DNA of 5,325 nucleotides from Campylobacterota bacterium (GCA_009930355.1 RZYK01000144.1:1-5325), one strand, 5' to 3'; numbered from the stretch's first letter, positions 1-5,325 are shown. Numbers and translations are program-made. The notes: generated by a model from the sequence alone, not told the origin.

Positions 1-60
1 TAAGCCTTCTGCAATAGTTTTATTGAGGGTTACTTCATCTTCAACGATTAAAATTCGCAT
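1..60 (-). CDS. Response regulator N-terminus (partial), probable HsrA-type orphan regulator
   Basis: Only the first 20 codons are present; the rest lies beyond the left edge. The peptide MRILIVEDEVTLNKTIAEGL is the first beta strand and start of helix 1 of a CheY-like receiver domain, with the acidic pair E7-D8 that normally binds Mg2+. The phospho-acceptor Asp and the output domain are outside the window. The start is supported by AAGGAA at 67-72, six bases upstream of the ATG, and by an extended -10 box further up. The family acts in the cytoplasm as a DNA-binding regulator. The peptide resembles, from memory, the Campylobacter essential orphan regulator HsrA (Cj0355), which I recall lying beside folB and plsY homologues as here. 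Receiver identity is firm; the HsrA assignment is inference from 20 residues plus neighbourhood. Confidence 0.85.
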   Translation of the reverse strand, partial: MRILIVEDEVTLNKTIAEGL

Positions 61-93
61 TATAAATTCCTTAGTTGCTAAAATTTAAACGGG

Positions 94-102
94 ATTATAC
101 CA
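94..102 (-). promoter_or_regulatory. Extended -10 promoter of the response regulator gene
   Basis: Read on the minus strand this is TGGTATAAT, a perfect TGn-TATAAT extended -10 box. It predicts a transcript start near 87 and a leader of roughly 27 bases before the ATG at 60. There is no convincing TTGACA-like -35; the upstream DNA is AT-rich with a T7/A7 run at 124-130, as is common for housekeeping promoters in Campylobacterota. It lets the regulator be expressed independently of plsY-folB upstream. Confidence 0.75.
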
Positions 103-130
103 CAATTTTAGCTAGATTTAAAGTTTTTTT

Positions 131-145
131 AATTAAATTTTAATT
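131..145. repeat. AT-only perfect inverted repeat (7-bp arms, 1-bp centre)
   Basis: AATTAAA, T, TTTAATT forms a perfect inverted repeat just after the folB stop codon and upstream of the response regulator promoter. The one-base centre is too short for a normal hairpin loop, so a terminator is unlikely. It could be an operator, part of an UP-like element, or simply chance in AT-rich DNA. Confidence 0.4.
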
Positions 146-149
146 TTTC

Positions 150-476
150 TCAATATTTTATGCTGTGAGATACCCCAACTAAGGCGTTTGAAAGAATTGT
201 TGGCTTTAGAATTTTCAGGTTTAATTTAGAAATTTGAGGATACAAAGTTTTTAATTTTTGGGATAAATCTTCTAAGGCATCTTCTAAAAGAGTATAGCGC
301 ATCTGTTGCATTTGCTCTTCTAAAAATAGAGCAACCGTTGCGTAATTAATGAAATTCCCCTCGTTGTAATCGTAATCTATCTTTACATGTAAAAGCACTT
401 TTTGAGGCGTGTGACGCTCTTCTTCAAGAATGCCCACAATCGCCTCAAAACTCAAGTCTTTAATGTGAATACGCAT
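150..476 (-). CDS. folB: Dihydroneopterin aldolase family protein (FolB)
   Basis: This 108-residue cytoplasmic protein matches the FolB family, which converts 7,8-dihydroneopterin to 6-hydroxymethyl-dihydropterin and glycolaldehyde in folate synthesis. Visible family features are GILEEER-x3-Q at 15-25 (E20 aligns with the pterin-contacting Glu), NYATV with conserved Tyr45, LLE at 63-65, and the LKP motif with K91, which aligns with the catalytic Lys. The C-terminal GVSHSIKY fits the last beta strand. The protein is slightly short for the family (about 115-125). The ATG overlaps the plsY stop by one base in TAATG, and the only GA-rich bases upstream are poorly placed as a Shine-Dalgarno, so translation probably depends on coupling to plsY. 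Some family members have epimerase or related pterin activity, which sequence alone cannot separate. Confidence 0.87.
   Translation of the reverse strand: MRIHIKDLSFEAIVGILEEERHTPQKVLLHVKIDYDYNEGNFINYATVALFLEEQMQQMRYTLLEDALEDLSQKLKTLYPQISKLNLKILKPTILSNALVGVSHSIKY
382..393. repeat. TTACATGTAA palindrome, copy 1 (12 bp here)
   Basis: TTTACATGTAAA is a perfect 12-bp palindrome inside folB, where its core is read as Leu-His-Val. It is one of four copies of the 10-bp core in the window. Confidence 0.85.
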
Positions 477-1102
477 TAAATAACTTTAACTTCTTTACCT
501 TGAAAGAGTCGAATAATATTAGGAATATGTTTATAAACAATAATAAAAGCGATAATCCATAAGGGAGCGTGCGTTTGGATGCCTTCTAAATCATAATGTA
601 TAACATACGATGAAACAATAAGCGCTACAAGAGCAAGTAAAGAGGAAAGCGAAGAAATTTTGAGTACTTTTCCAGCAACAAACCACGTTAGAAAAGCAAT
701 GAGTGTTTCTAGTGGAAGCATAACTAAAAGAACGCCCGCACCTGTAGCAACACCTTTCCCCCCTTCAAATTTTAAATAAGGGCTGTAGCAGTGACCGACA
801 ACTGAAAAAATAGCAACGGCCCAAAGTGTTGAAATATCTAAGCCAATTATTTTACCAATTAAAAGGACAAGAATGCCTTTGAATGCATCTAAAACAACTG
901 TTAAGATGGCGAGTTTTTTTGCCAATTTTGGATTGGTTTCTTTTAAAACACGTAAAACATTCGTGGCTCCAATACTTCCACTTCCACTTTCCCTAATGTC
1001 TTTACCTGTAAAGAGTTTTGCAAATAGCAAACCAAAAGGAATACCACCTACAAGATAACTTAAAATGTAAAATTGAACGTTAATATTAAAAAGAAAATCC
1101 AC
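476..1102 (-). CDS. plsY: Acyl-phosphate:glycerol-3-phosphate acyltransferase (PlsY)
   Basis: PlsY is an inner-membrane enzyme that transfers an acyl group from acyl-phosphate to glycerol-3-phosphate, giving lysophosphatidate for phospholipid synthesis. Starting at the GTG at 1102 gives 208 residues, the usual PlsY size. Family signatures are SGSGSIGATNVLR (about 39-51), the KG pair near 75, GHCYSPYLKFEGGKGVATG (about 103-121) and KHIPNIIRLFQGKE near the C-terminus. Hydrophobic segments lie roughly at 10-32, 65-87, 92-108, 121-145, 150-168 and 178-191. The GTG start is chosen because GAAGGA (1109-1114) sits six bases upstream and an extended -10 lies just beyond. An upstream ATG at 1243 would add 47 residues unlike the family and overlap nadA. 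It is first in a two-gene unit with folB. The motif has Ser where many PlsY have Asn (GSGN). Confidence 0.93.
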   Translation of the reverse strand: MDFLFNINVQFYILSYLVGGIPFGLLFAKLFTGKDIRESGSGSIGATNVLRVLKETNPKLAKKLAILTVVLDAFKGILVLLIGKIIGLDISTLWAVAIFSVVGHCYSPYLKFEGGKGVATGAGVLLVMLPLETLIAFLTWFVAGKVLKISSLSSLLALVALIVSSYVIHYDLEGIQTHAPLWIIAFIIVYKHIPNIIRLFQGKEVKVI

Positions 1103-1108
1103 ACAAAA

Positions 1109-1114
1109 TCCTTC
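1109..1114 (-). promoter_or_regulatory. Ribosome binding site that fixes the plsY start
   Basis: Read on the minus strand, GAAGGA lies six bases before the GTG at 1102. It is the best Shine-Dalgarno in the region and supports the short, family-length PlsY rather than a start at 1243 or at the internal ATG at 1174. Confidence 0.8.
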
Positions 1115-1128
1115 ATCGAAAATGGGAC

Positions 1129-1137
1129 AGTATAGCA
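1129..1137 (-). promoter_or_regulatory. Extended -10 promoter for plsY-folB
   Basis: Read on the minus strand this is TGCTATACT, a TGn extension plus TATACT. It predicts a start near 1122 and a leader of about 20 bases before the GTG at 1102, leaving room for the GAAGGA site. No good -35 is seen. Its upstream half overlaps the presumed -35 region of the divergent nadA promoter. Confidence 0.65.
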
Positions 1138-1143
1138 ATAATT

Positions 1144-1170
1144 TTGTTATTATTTCTTTAACGCTATAAT
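1144..1170 (+). promoter_or_regulatory. Promoter for nadA-nadC
   Basis: A perfect TATAAT lies at 1165-1170, with a possible weak -35 TTGTTA at 1144-1149 and a short 15-base spacer. A start near 1177 would leave a leader of about 26 bases before the GTG at 1203. The -10 is convincing; the -35 is not, which is usual for Campylobacterota. Confidence 0.65.
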
Positions 1171-1190
1171 GCATATCTTCGATAGAGCCA

Positions 1191-1195
1191 AAGGA
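1191..1195 (+). promoter_or_regulatory. Ribosome binding site for nadA
   Basis: AAGGA sits seven bases before the GTG at 1203 and supports that start. The nearby ATG at 1210 is in a different reading frame, so GTG is the only well-placed start. Confidence 0.75.
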
Positions 1196-1202
1196 TTTTA
1201 GG

Positions 1203-2195
1203 GTGAATAATGGAATATTAAAAAAAGAAATTTTCAAACTCAAACAAGAATTACATGTAAGTATCGTGGCGCATTTTTATCAAAAAGATGAAGTGTTTGA
1301 ACTAGCAGATTTTATGGGAGACTCTTTGCAACTTGCTCAATGGGCAGCGAAAGATACTAATCCCTATTTAATTTTTTGTGGCGTGGGCTTTATGGGACAA
1401 AGCGTGAAGATTTTAGCACCTCAAAAACGTGTTTTTATGCCAAAAATTGCGTGTTGCGCAATGGCTCGGATGATTGATGTAGATTATTTTGATCAAAATG
1501 TTATGTTGCTTGAGCAATCAGGCATTGCAAAATCTGATATTTTACCTGTGACCTATATTAACTCTTCTGCTGAGGTTAAGGCTGCTGTGGGGAAGATGGG
1601 CGGATTTGTCTGTACTAGCTCTAATGCGAAGAAAATTATTACCAAAGCTTTAGAGAGCGGGAAAAAGATTTTGTTCGTTCCTGATCGTTGTTTGGGACAA
1701 AATATTGCAAAAGAGATGGGGCTTCAGTCTTGCGTTATGGGAGATGGTAGTGATCCTAAGAAGGCCGATATTATCTGTTACAATGGATTTTGCTCAGTCC
1801 ATCAACTTTTTGATGTAGAAGATATTGCATTTTATCGAACAAAGTATCCTGATATTTTAATTGCAACGCATCCTGAATGCAAAGTGGAAGTGTGTGATGC
1901 TTCTGATTTTGTGGGCTCAACCAGCCAAATTATTGATTATGTGAAGCAACTCCCTCTTGAGCAAAAAGTAGCCATTGGTACAGAATACAACATGATTCAA
2001 CGTCTACGTAAAGAGAATACCTATGTGCTTTCCTCGTCTAAACCTGAGTGCCCAACGATGAATGAAACGACACTTCAAGATGTTTATAATACGTTGATGA
2101 GTATTAAAGAGGGGCGTTTTGAAAATGAGATAAGTATTTCTGAAGAGACTCGAAAATGGGCATATGAAGCACTCAATAGGATGTTTGAGATATGA
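1203..2195 (+). CDS. nadA: Quinolinate synthase NadA
   Basis: NadA is a cytoplasmic [4Fe-4S] enzyme that condenses iminoaspartate with dihydroxyacetone phosphate to give quinolinate in de novo NAD synthesis. The 330-residue product has the family motifs in order: AHFYQKDEV (23-31), GDSLQLAQ (39-46), FMGQSVKIL (63-71), CCAMARM (84-90), YINSSAEVKA (118-127), CTSSNA (137-142), VPDRCLGQ (159-166), GFCSVH (195-200), HPEC (223-226), GSTSQII (238-244), GTEYNMIQRL (259-268) and CPTMNETTL (283-291). The likely cluster ligands are C85, C197 and C283, one per repeat domain as in characterised NadA. The protein starts at GTG with AAGGA seven bases upstream. The stop overlaps the nadC start in ATGA, so the two are almost certainly co-translated. 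The substrate must come from an L-aspartate oxidase or dehydrogenase encoded elsewhere. Confidence 0.97.
   Translation: MNNGILKKEIFKLKQELHVSIVAHFYQKDEVFELADFMGDSLQLAQWAAKDTNPYLIFCGVGFMGQSVKILAPQKRVFMPKIACCAMARMIDVDYFDQNVMLLEQSGIAKSDILPVTYINSSAEVKAAVGKMGGFVCTSSNAKKIITKALESGKKILFVPDRCLGQNIAKEMGLQSCVMGDGSDPKKADIICYNGFCSVHQLFDVEDIAFYRTKYPDILIATHPECKVEVCDASDFVGSTSQIIDYVKQLPLEQKVAIGTEYNMIQRLRKENTYVLSSSKPECPTMNETTLQDVYNTLMSIKEGRFENEISISEETRKWAYEALNRMFEI
1251..1260. repeat. TTACATGTAA palindrome, copy 2
   Basis: Perfect 10-bp palindrome near the 5' end of nadA, where it is read as Leu-His-Val (residues 17-19), the same codon phase as the copy in folB. Confidence 0.85.
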
Positions 2196-3022
2196 TTAAA
2201 AAATTTGTTAAAAAAGCACTCCAAGAGGATGTGGGTAGGGGTGATTTATTTGAATTGGTCGGGAAGGATAGTTTTGCCTCTGCGAAGATTACATGTAAAG
2301 ATGTAGGTGTTTTTGCGAGCAAGCCTTACGTTGAAGCCTTGTGTGAAATGAATGACCTTTCTATCACGTTTTATTACAATGACGGAGATAGGTTGAAAAA
2401 AGGTGACGTTGTTGCACTTATGGAGGGGAACTCTAAAAACATACTCCGATGTGAGCGAACCCTTTTAAATATCATGCAACATGCCAGCGGTATTGCTAGC
2501 AACGTGGCTCGTTATACAAAGTTTTTAGACGGGTATCGTCTTAAATTATTAGACACACGAAAAACCAGACCCCATTTGCGTGTTTTTGAAAAGTATGCCA
2601 TTCGCTGTGGTGGAGGGCATAATCATCGTATGGGATTGGATGATTGTTTGATGCTCAAAGACACCCATTTAAAAACGATTGATGATTTGAAGCAATTTAT
2701 GGTGGAAGCTAGATCTAAACTCCCTTTTACATGTAAGATTGAAATTGAATCTGAAGATGTTGAATGTGCCAAGTTTGCCATGGCGTGTGGCGCAGATATA
2801 GTGATGTGTGACAATATGTCGCATGAAGTCATTAGTGACGTTGTTGCCTATAGAAATAGCCATTTTCCGCATGTCTTATTGGAGGCAAGTGGAAATATTA
2901 CGGAACAAAATATCATTGAGTACGCCAAAACCGGTGTAGATGCTATTAGCAGCGGGAGTCTTATTCACCAAGCAGTTTGGCTTGATTTTTCAATGAAAAT
3001 CACCCATAAAACTGTGCTCTAG
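2192..3022 (+). CDS. nadC: Nicotinate-nucleotide pyrophosphorylase (carboxylating), NadC
   Basis: NadC (quinolinate phosphoribosyltransferase) joins quinolinate to PRPP with loss of CO2, giving nicotinate mononucleotide, the step after NadA. The 276-residue protein is of normal length. It shows QEDVGRGDL (11-19), ERTLLNIMQHASGIA (88-102, with R89), DTRKTRPHLR (121-130, with R123 and K124 for the phosphates), GGGHNHRMGL (140-149, with H145 and R146), LKDTHL (155-160, with K156), IEIES (183-187), CDNM (206-209, with D207) and the phosphate-binding EASGNI and GVDAISSGSL segments (231-257). It begins at an ATG overlapping the nadA stop by four bases; TAGGA lies ten bases upstream inside nadA. Together with NadA it completes the pathway from iminoaspartate to NaMN. 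No key residue appears lost. Confidence 0.97.
   Translation: MIKKFVKKALQEDVGRGDLFELVGKDSFASAKITCKDVGVFASKPYVEALCEMNDLSITFYYNDGDRLKKGDVVALMEGNSKNILRCERTLLNIMQHASGIASNVARYTKFLDGYRLKLLDTRKTRPHLRVFEKYAIRCGGGHNHRMGLDDCLMLKDTHLKTIDDLKQFMVEARSKLPFTCKIEIESEDVECAKFAMACGADIVMCDNMSHEVISDVVAYRNSHFPHVLLEASGNITEQNIIEYAKTGVDAISSGSLIHQAVWLDFSMKITHKTVL
2289..2298. repeat. TTACATGTAA palindrome, copy 3
   Basis: Perfect 10-bp palindrome in nadC. The codons over it are Thr-Cys-Lys (residues 34-36), a different phase from the copies in folB and nadA. Confidence 0.85.
2727..2736. repeat. TTACATGTAA palindrome, copy 4
   Basis: Second perfect copy within nadC, again over Thr-Cys-Lys codons (residues 180-182), 438 bp from copy 3. 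No copy occurs in the remaining 2.6 kb to the right. Confidence 0.85.
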
Positions 3023-3040
3023 TTTTAGGAACAGTTTACC

Positions 3041-4099
3041 GTGGCAGATGATCAAGAAAAAACTGAAGAAGCCACCTCTAAAAAGATAGAAGATGCCAGA
3101 AAAGACGGAAATGTCCCCAAAAGCCAAGACACCAGTGCTTTTATAACCCTTGTGGTTGCGTTGGGAGCTTTTCTTGCACTTTTGTCATGGATCGAATCTC
3201 GGATTATTTACCTTTATCACTACTATCAATCGTTAATTGGAACAGAAATCACCAAAGAAGTTACCTTCCAAATATCTATGATTTCTTTAAGAGAAGTTGT
3301 ATTTATGGTGATTCCTTTATCCTTAGCTGTTTCCATTGCGGGTATCCTTGCTAATGTCATGCAAACTGGATTTTTGTTTACAACAAAACCCTTAATGCCT
3401 AATTTTGGTAAATTAGATCCCATAAAAGGATTTAAAAATCTTTTTGCGCTTAAAAAATTGATTGAAACGATTAAAACACTTTTAAAAGTAAGTGTTGTTA
3501 TGGGTGTTTCGTATATTTTTTTATGGGATTTTACGAAAGAACTTCCTACGGTTATTTATTTTCCTTTGCTTGATCAGTTATCGTGGTTAAAAGAAAAAAT
3601 GCTCATTTTAGCGGCGGTTATTTTAATTATTTTTTTAGTGCTTGCCTTAGCCGATTTGCTGTTTGTGCGTTATAATTATTTTAAAGAGTTGCGTATGAGT
3701 AAGCAAGAAGTTAAAGATGAATATAAGCAAATGGAAGGTGATCCTAAAATTAAAGCAAAAATTCGTCAAATTCAGATGCAAATGACTCGAAAACGAATGA
3801 TGCAAGAGATTCCTGGGGCTGATGTGGTTATTACCAATCCAACACATTATGCGGTGGCTATTCGTTACAATCAAGAAAAAGAAGCAGCGCCAAAAGTGAT
3901 TGCAAAAGGAACGGATTTAGTTGCTCTTCGTATTAAAGAAATTGCGATGAATTATAATATTCAAATTGTTGAAAATCCTCCTTTGGCACGAGAGCTTTAT
4001 AAAAAATGTAATATGGGCGAAATGATTCCAGAGAACCTTTATAAAGCCGTTGCTGAAGTTTTAGCCTTTGTTTATAAAAGTTCAAACAAAACACGATAG
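3041..4099 (+). CDS. flhB: Flagellar type III export protein FlhB
   Basis: FlhB is an inner-membrane component of the flagellar export gate and switches secretion from rod/hook to filament substrates after cleaving itself. The 352-residue product is full length. It has the hydrophilic N-terminus MADDQEKTEEATSKKIEDAR and KDGNVPKS, four hydrophobic segments near 31-50, 86-108, 142-163 and 185-208, the conserved linker with MSKQEVKDEYKQMEGDPKIKAKIR (219-242), and a C-terminal cytoplasmic domain with the autocleavage motif NPTH at 266-269 followed by YAVAIRY. ENPPLARELY (311-320) is the usual C-terminal motif. The GTG start matches the family N-terminus, with AGGA at 3027-3030 ten bases upstream. 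It lies 18 bp after nadC with no visible promoter or terminator between, so it is probably read from the nadA promoter. The NPTH motif and length argue for flagellar FlhB over a virulence-type homologue. Confidence 0.97.
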   Translation: MADDQEKTEEATSKKIEDARKDGNVPKSQDTSAFITLVVALGAFLALLSWIESRIIYLYHYYQSLIGTEITKEVTFQISMISLREVVFMVIPLSLAVSIAGILANVMQTGFLFTTKPLMPNFGKLDPIKGFKNLFALKKLIETIKTLLKVSVVMGVSYIFLWDFTKELPTVIYFPLLDQLSWLKEKMLILAAVILIIFLVLALADLLFVRYNYFKELRMSKQEVKDEYKQMEGDPKIKAKIRQIQMQMTRKRMMQEIPGADVVITNPTHYAVAIRYNQEKEAAPKVIAKGTDLVALRIKEIAMNYNIQIVENPPLARELYKKCNMGEMIPENLYKAVAEVLAFVYKSSNKTR

Positions 4100-4132
4100 C
4101 AAATTCTCAATAACTTTTCAGTAAAAATTAAG

Positions 4133-4138
4133 TATAAT
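4133..4138 (+). promoter_or_regulatory. Possible -10 box before the DHH phosphoesterase gene
   Basis: A perfect TATAAT lies in the 66-bp gap after flhB, predicting a start near 4145 and a leader of about 21 bases. No -35 at a proper distance is seen, and the gap is AT-rich, so the match could be chance. No hairpin terminator is visible after flhB, so read-through is also likely. Confidence 0.5.
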
Positions 4139-4165
4139 TCCTGTTTTTAATAACGTGGAGTTGAA

Positions 4166-5110
4166 ATGTACAAACAGGCGTGGAAACGTATGCTAGAAGC
4201 TAAGCATAGTGTTATTGTCTCGCATGTACATCCTGATGGGGATACATTAGGCAGTGCCCTTGCTTTGTATGATGCATTAACAAATGCAGGTAAAAAAGTG
4301 ACACTTTACAATGCATCAAAAGAGCTACCTCTTTGTTATGATTTTTTGCCAAACTTTGCAAAAATAAAGTATACATTACCCAAAGAGTTTGATTTGGTCA
4401 TCAGTTGTGATTGTTCAACATTTGATAGACTTAAAATTCCTCAAGGTAATTATGATATTGTGAATATTGACCATCATTTAACCAATCACTATTTTGGTAC
4501 GATTGATGTGGTGATAGATCATTTTAGCAGTGCAGGTATGGTGGTATATGAGCTTTTAAAAGCCAATGATATTTTGATGAGCAAAACATGTGCAAGTTGC
4601 CTTTATACCGCAATTGCAGATGATACAGGTTTTTTTCTGTATGGGGATATGGATGCGTTGACGTTTGCAATTGTTTCGCAATTGGTGAAATGCGGAGCAA
4701 ATCCTAAAGAGATTGCATCTAAAGTTAAAAGAAGAGAGTCTCTTGCAAAAATAAGATTGTATGGCTATATGTTAAATCATTTTGATTTACATGAAAATGG
4801 AACGATTGCTACCATTATTTTCGATAAGGCATCGCTTGAAGCAACAGGTGCAAAGCGGCATGATACGAAAAATATTGTCAATATGCTCCGAAGTATTGTA
4901 AATGTAACAATAGCCATTATGATTTTAGAAGAAAAAGAGGGTGGATATAAAATTTCATTACGAAGTAAAGACTTCAATGTTGCACAAATTGCTTTAGCAT
5001 ATCATGGGGGTGGTCATAAAACAGCTGCTGGTTTTGAAGTGGCACTGTGTGACCCAACAATACTTCGAAATGAGATTGTAGAAAAAATAAAAAGGATGAA
5101 AGCTTTATGA
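4166..5110 (+). CDS. DHH/DHHA1 family phosphoesterase (NrnA/MgpA-like)
   Basis: This 314-residue cytoplasmic protein has the two-domain layout of NrnA-type phosphoesterases. The DHH domain shows motif I SHVHPDGDTLGS (19-30; D24 and D26 as metal ligands), motif II around D82 (SCDCST), motif III IDHHLTNH (101-108) and motif IV ADDTGFF (151-157). The DHHA1 substrate-binding domain shows SLRSKD (264-269) and GGGHKTAAGF (281-290). Characterised relatives use Mn2+ to hydrolyse 2-5 nt nanoRNAs, pApA or pGpG, and some also dephosphorylate pAp; which applies here is not decidable from sequence. The ATG has GGAG at 4157-4160, five bases upstream. Its stop overlaps the next start in ATGA. RecJ is excluded because the protein is far too short and lacks the OB domain. 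All catalytic motifs are present. Confidence 0.92.
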   Translation: MYKQAWKRMLEAKHSVIVSHVHPDGDTLGSALALYDALTNAGKKVTLYNASKELPLCYDFLPNFAKIKYTLPKEFDLVISCDCSTFDRLKIPQGNYDIVNIDHHLTNHYFGTIDVVIDHFSSAGMVVYELLKANDILMSKTCASCLYTAIADDTGFFLYGDMDALTFAIVSQLVKCGANPKEIASKVKRRESLAKIRLYGYMLNHFDLHENGTIATIIFDKASLEATGAKRHDTKNIVNMLRSIVNVTIAIMILEEKEGGYKISLRSKDFNVAQIALAYHGGGHKTAAGFEVALCDPTILRNEIVEKIKRMKAL

Positions 5111-5325
5111 AAAGAGAAAGCAAATCTACGGTAGCAGCATGGATTTTAGGATTTATTCTTGCAATGCTTTTAGGGGGAATGGTTTATATTTTTACTTCAA
5201 GTTCTTTTGAGCGAGAAGTTCCTGAGATTGCTTTTCCAAAAGAGATTGAATGGAACTTAAAAGAGCCTCTTAAGATTCAAGTTGCAGATGAAAGTGGTAT
5301 TCGTTTTGTAGAGATTTCTTTGTTT
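5107..5325 (+). CDS. Membrane-anchored protein, 5' part only; possible M23 peptidase
   Basis: The first 73 codons are present and remain open to the right edge. A short basic start (MKRESKS) is followed by one hydrophobic segment at about 8-31 (AAWILGFILAMLLGGMVYIF), predicting a signal anchor with the rest in the periplasm. The following stretch (FPKEIEWNLKEPLKIQVADESGIRF) resembles, from memory, the beta-rich N-terminal region of Campylobacterota M23 (LytM-type) peptidases found in this position, which act on peptidoglycan. The catalytic HxxxD and HxH motifs would be beyond the window, so this is inference. The ATG overlaps the upstream stop by four bases, with AAAGGA at 5091-5096 ten bases before it, so it is translated together with the DHH gene. 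A generic anchored protein remains possible. Confidence 0.8.
   Translation, partial: MKRESKSTVAAWILGFILAMLLGGMVYIFTSSSFEREVPEIAFPKEIEWNLKEPLKIQVADESGIRFVEISLF

Noticed and set aside
131..145. AT-rich inverted repeat after folB as an intrinsic terminator
   Set aside because: The centre is one base, there is no GC in the stem, and the DNA is almost only A and T, so a stable hairpin is not credible.
873..1058. Plus-strand open frame of 61 codons within plsY
   Set aside because: It lies antisense over the conserved PlsY motifs, has no ribosome binding site and encodes nothing recognisable; it is a shadow of plsY.
1452..1472. CCAMARM in NadA, with Arg where many NadA have Asp (MADM), as an active-site change
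   Set aside because: The cluster cysteine and all other motifs are intact, and I believe this variant is usual in Campylobacterota, so it is probably lineage variation.
2623..2872. Two minus-strand open frames opposite nadC
   Set aside because: Both overlie conserved NadC catalytic sequence in other frames and have no recognisable product.
3226..3874. Minus-strand open frames opposite flhB
   Set aside because: They lie opposite conserved FlhB segments, including the linker before NPTH, and look like frame shadows.
4224..4231. ATGTACAT palindrome at the start of the DHH gene as a relative of TTACATGTAA
   Set aside because: It is only 8 bp, occurs once, lies over the conserved motif I codons, and differs from the repeated core.
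4777..4977. Minus-strand open frame of 66 codons opposite the DHH gene
   Set aside because: It overlies the region joining the DHH and DHHA1 domains, with no start signals or recognisable content.
1..5325. A novel defence, mobile or CRISPR system
   Set aside because: Every long frame belongs to a known housekeeping or flagellar family, and no direct-repeat array, transposase, integrase or toxin-antitoxin pair is visible.

Overview
The window looks like a chromosomal segment of a flagellated member of the Campylobacterota (Epsilonproteobacteria), of the Sulfurospirillum/Campylobacter type. This rests on the AT-rich sequence, promoters with good (often extended) -10 boxes but poor -35 boxes, and the protein families. 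The genus is inferred from recalled sequence character and gene order, not from a search.

Layout: a minus-strand block holds the first 20 codons of a response regulator (1-60, running off the left edge), folB (150-476) and plsY (476-1102). plsY and folB overlap by one base in TAATG, and the response regulator has its own extended -10 promoter. A divergent region of about 100 bp (1103-1202) carries back-to-back promoters for plsY (leftward) and nadA (rightward). The plus-strand block is nadA (1203-2195), nadC (2192-3022, ATGA overlap), flhB (3041-4099, 18-bp gap), then a 66-bp gap with a TATAAT box, a DHH/DHHA1 phosphoesterase of the NrnA/MgpA type (4166-5110), and the start of a membrane-anchored protein (from 5107, ATGA overlap) cut by the right edge. 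No RNA genes, insertion sequences or CRISPR arrays were seen. The only gap near 100 bp is the divergent promoter region.

Functions: NadA and NadC catalyse consecutive steps of de novo NAD synthesis (iminoaspartate to quinolinate to nicotinate mononucleotide). FolB belongs to folate synthesis and PlsY to the first acylation of glycerol-3-phosphate in phospholipid synthesis. FlhB is the substrate-specificity switch of the flagellar export apparatus. The DHH protein probably degrades very short RNAs or cyclic dinucleotide products. The last gene may be a cell-wall peptidase. The genes are intact and mostly housekeeping, and I see no sign of a defence or mobile system.

The one signal the genes do not explain is a perfect 10-bp palindrome, TTACATGTAA, which occurs four times between 382 and 2736. 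All copies lie inside coding sequence and they are read in two different codon phases. By a rough composition estimate far less than one copy is expected. It could be a genome-wide iterated palindrome and is the main lead from this window.
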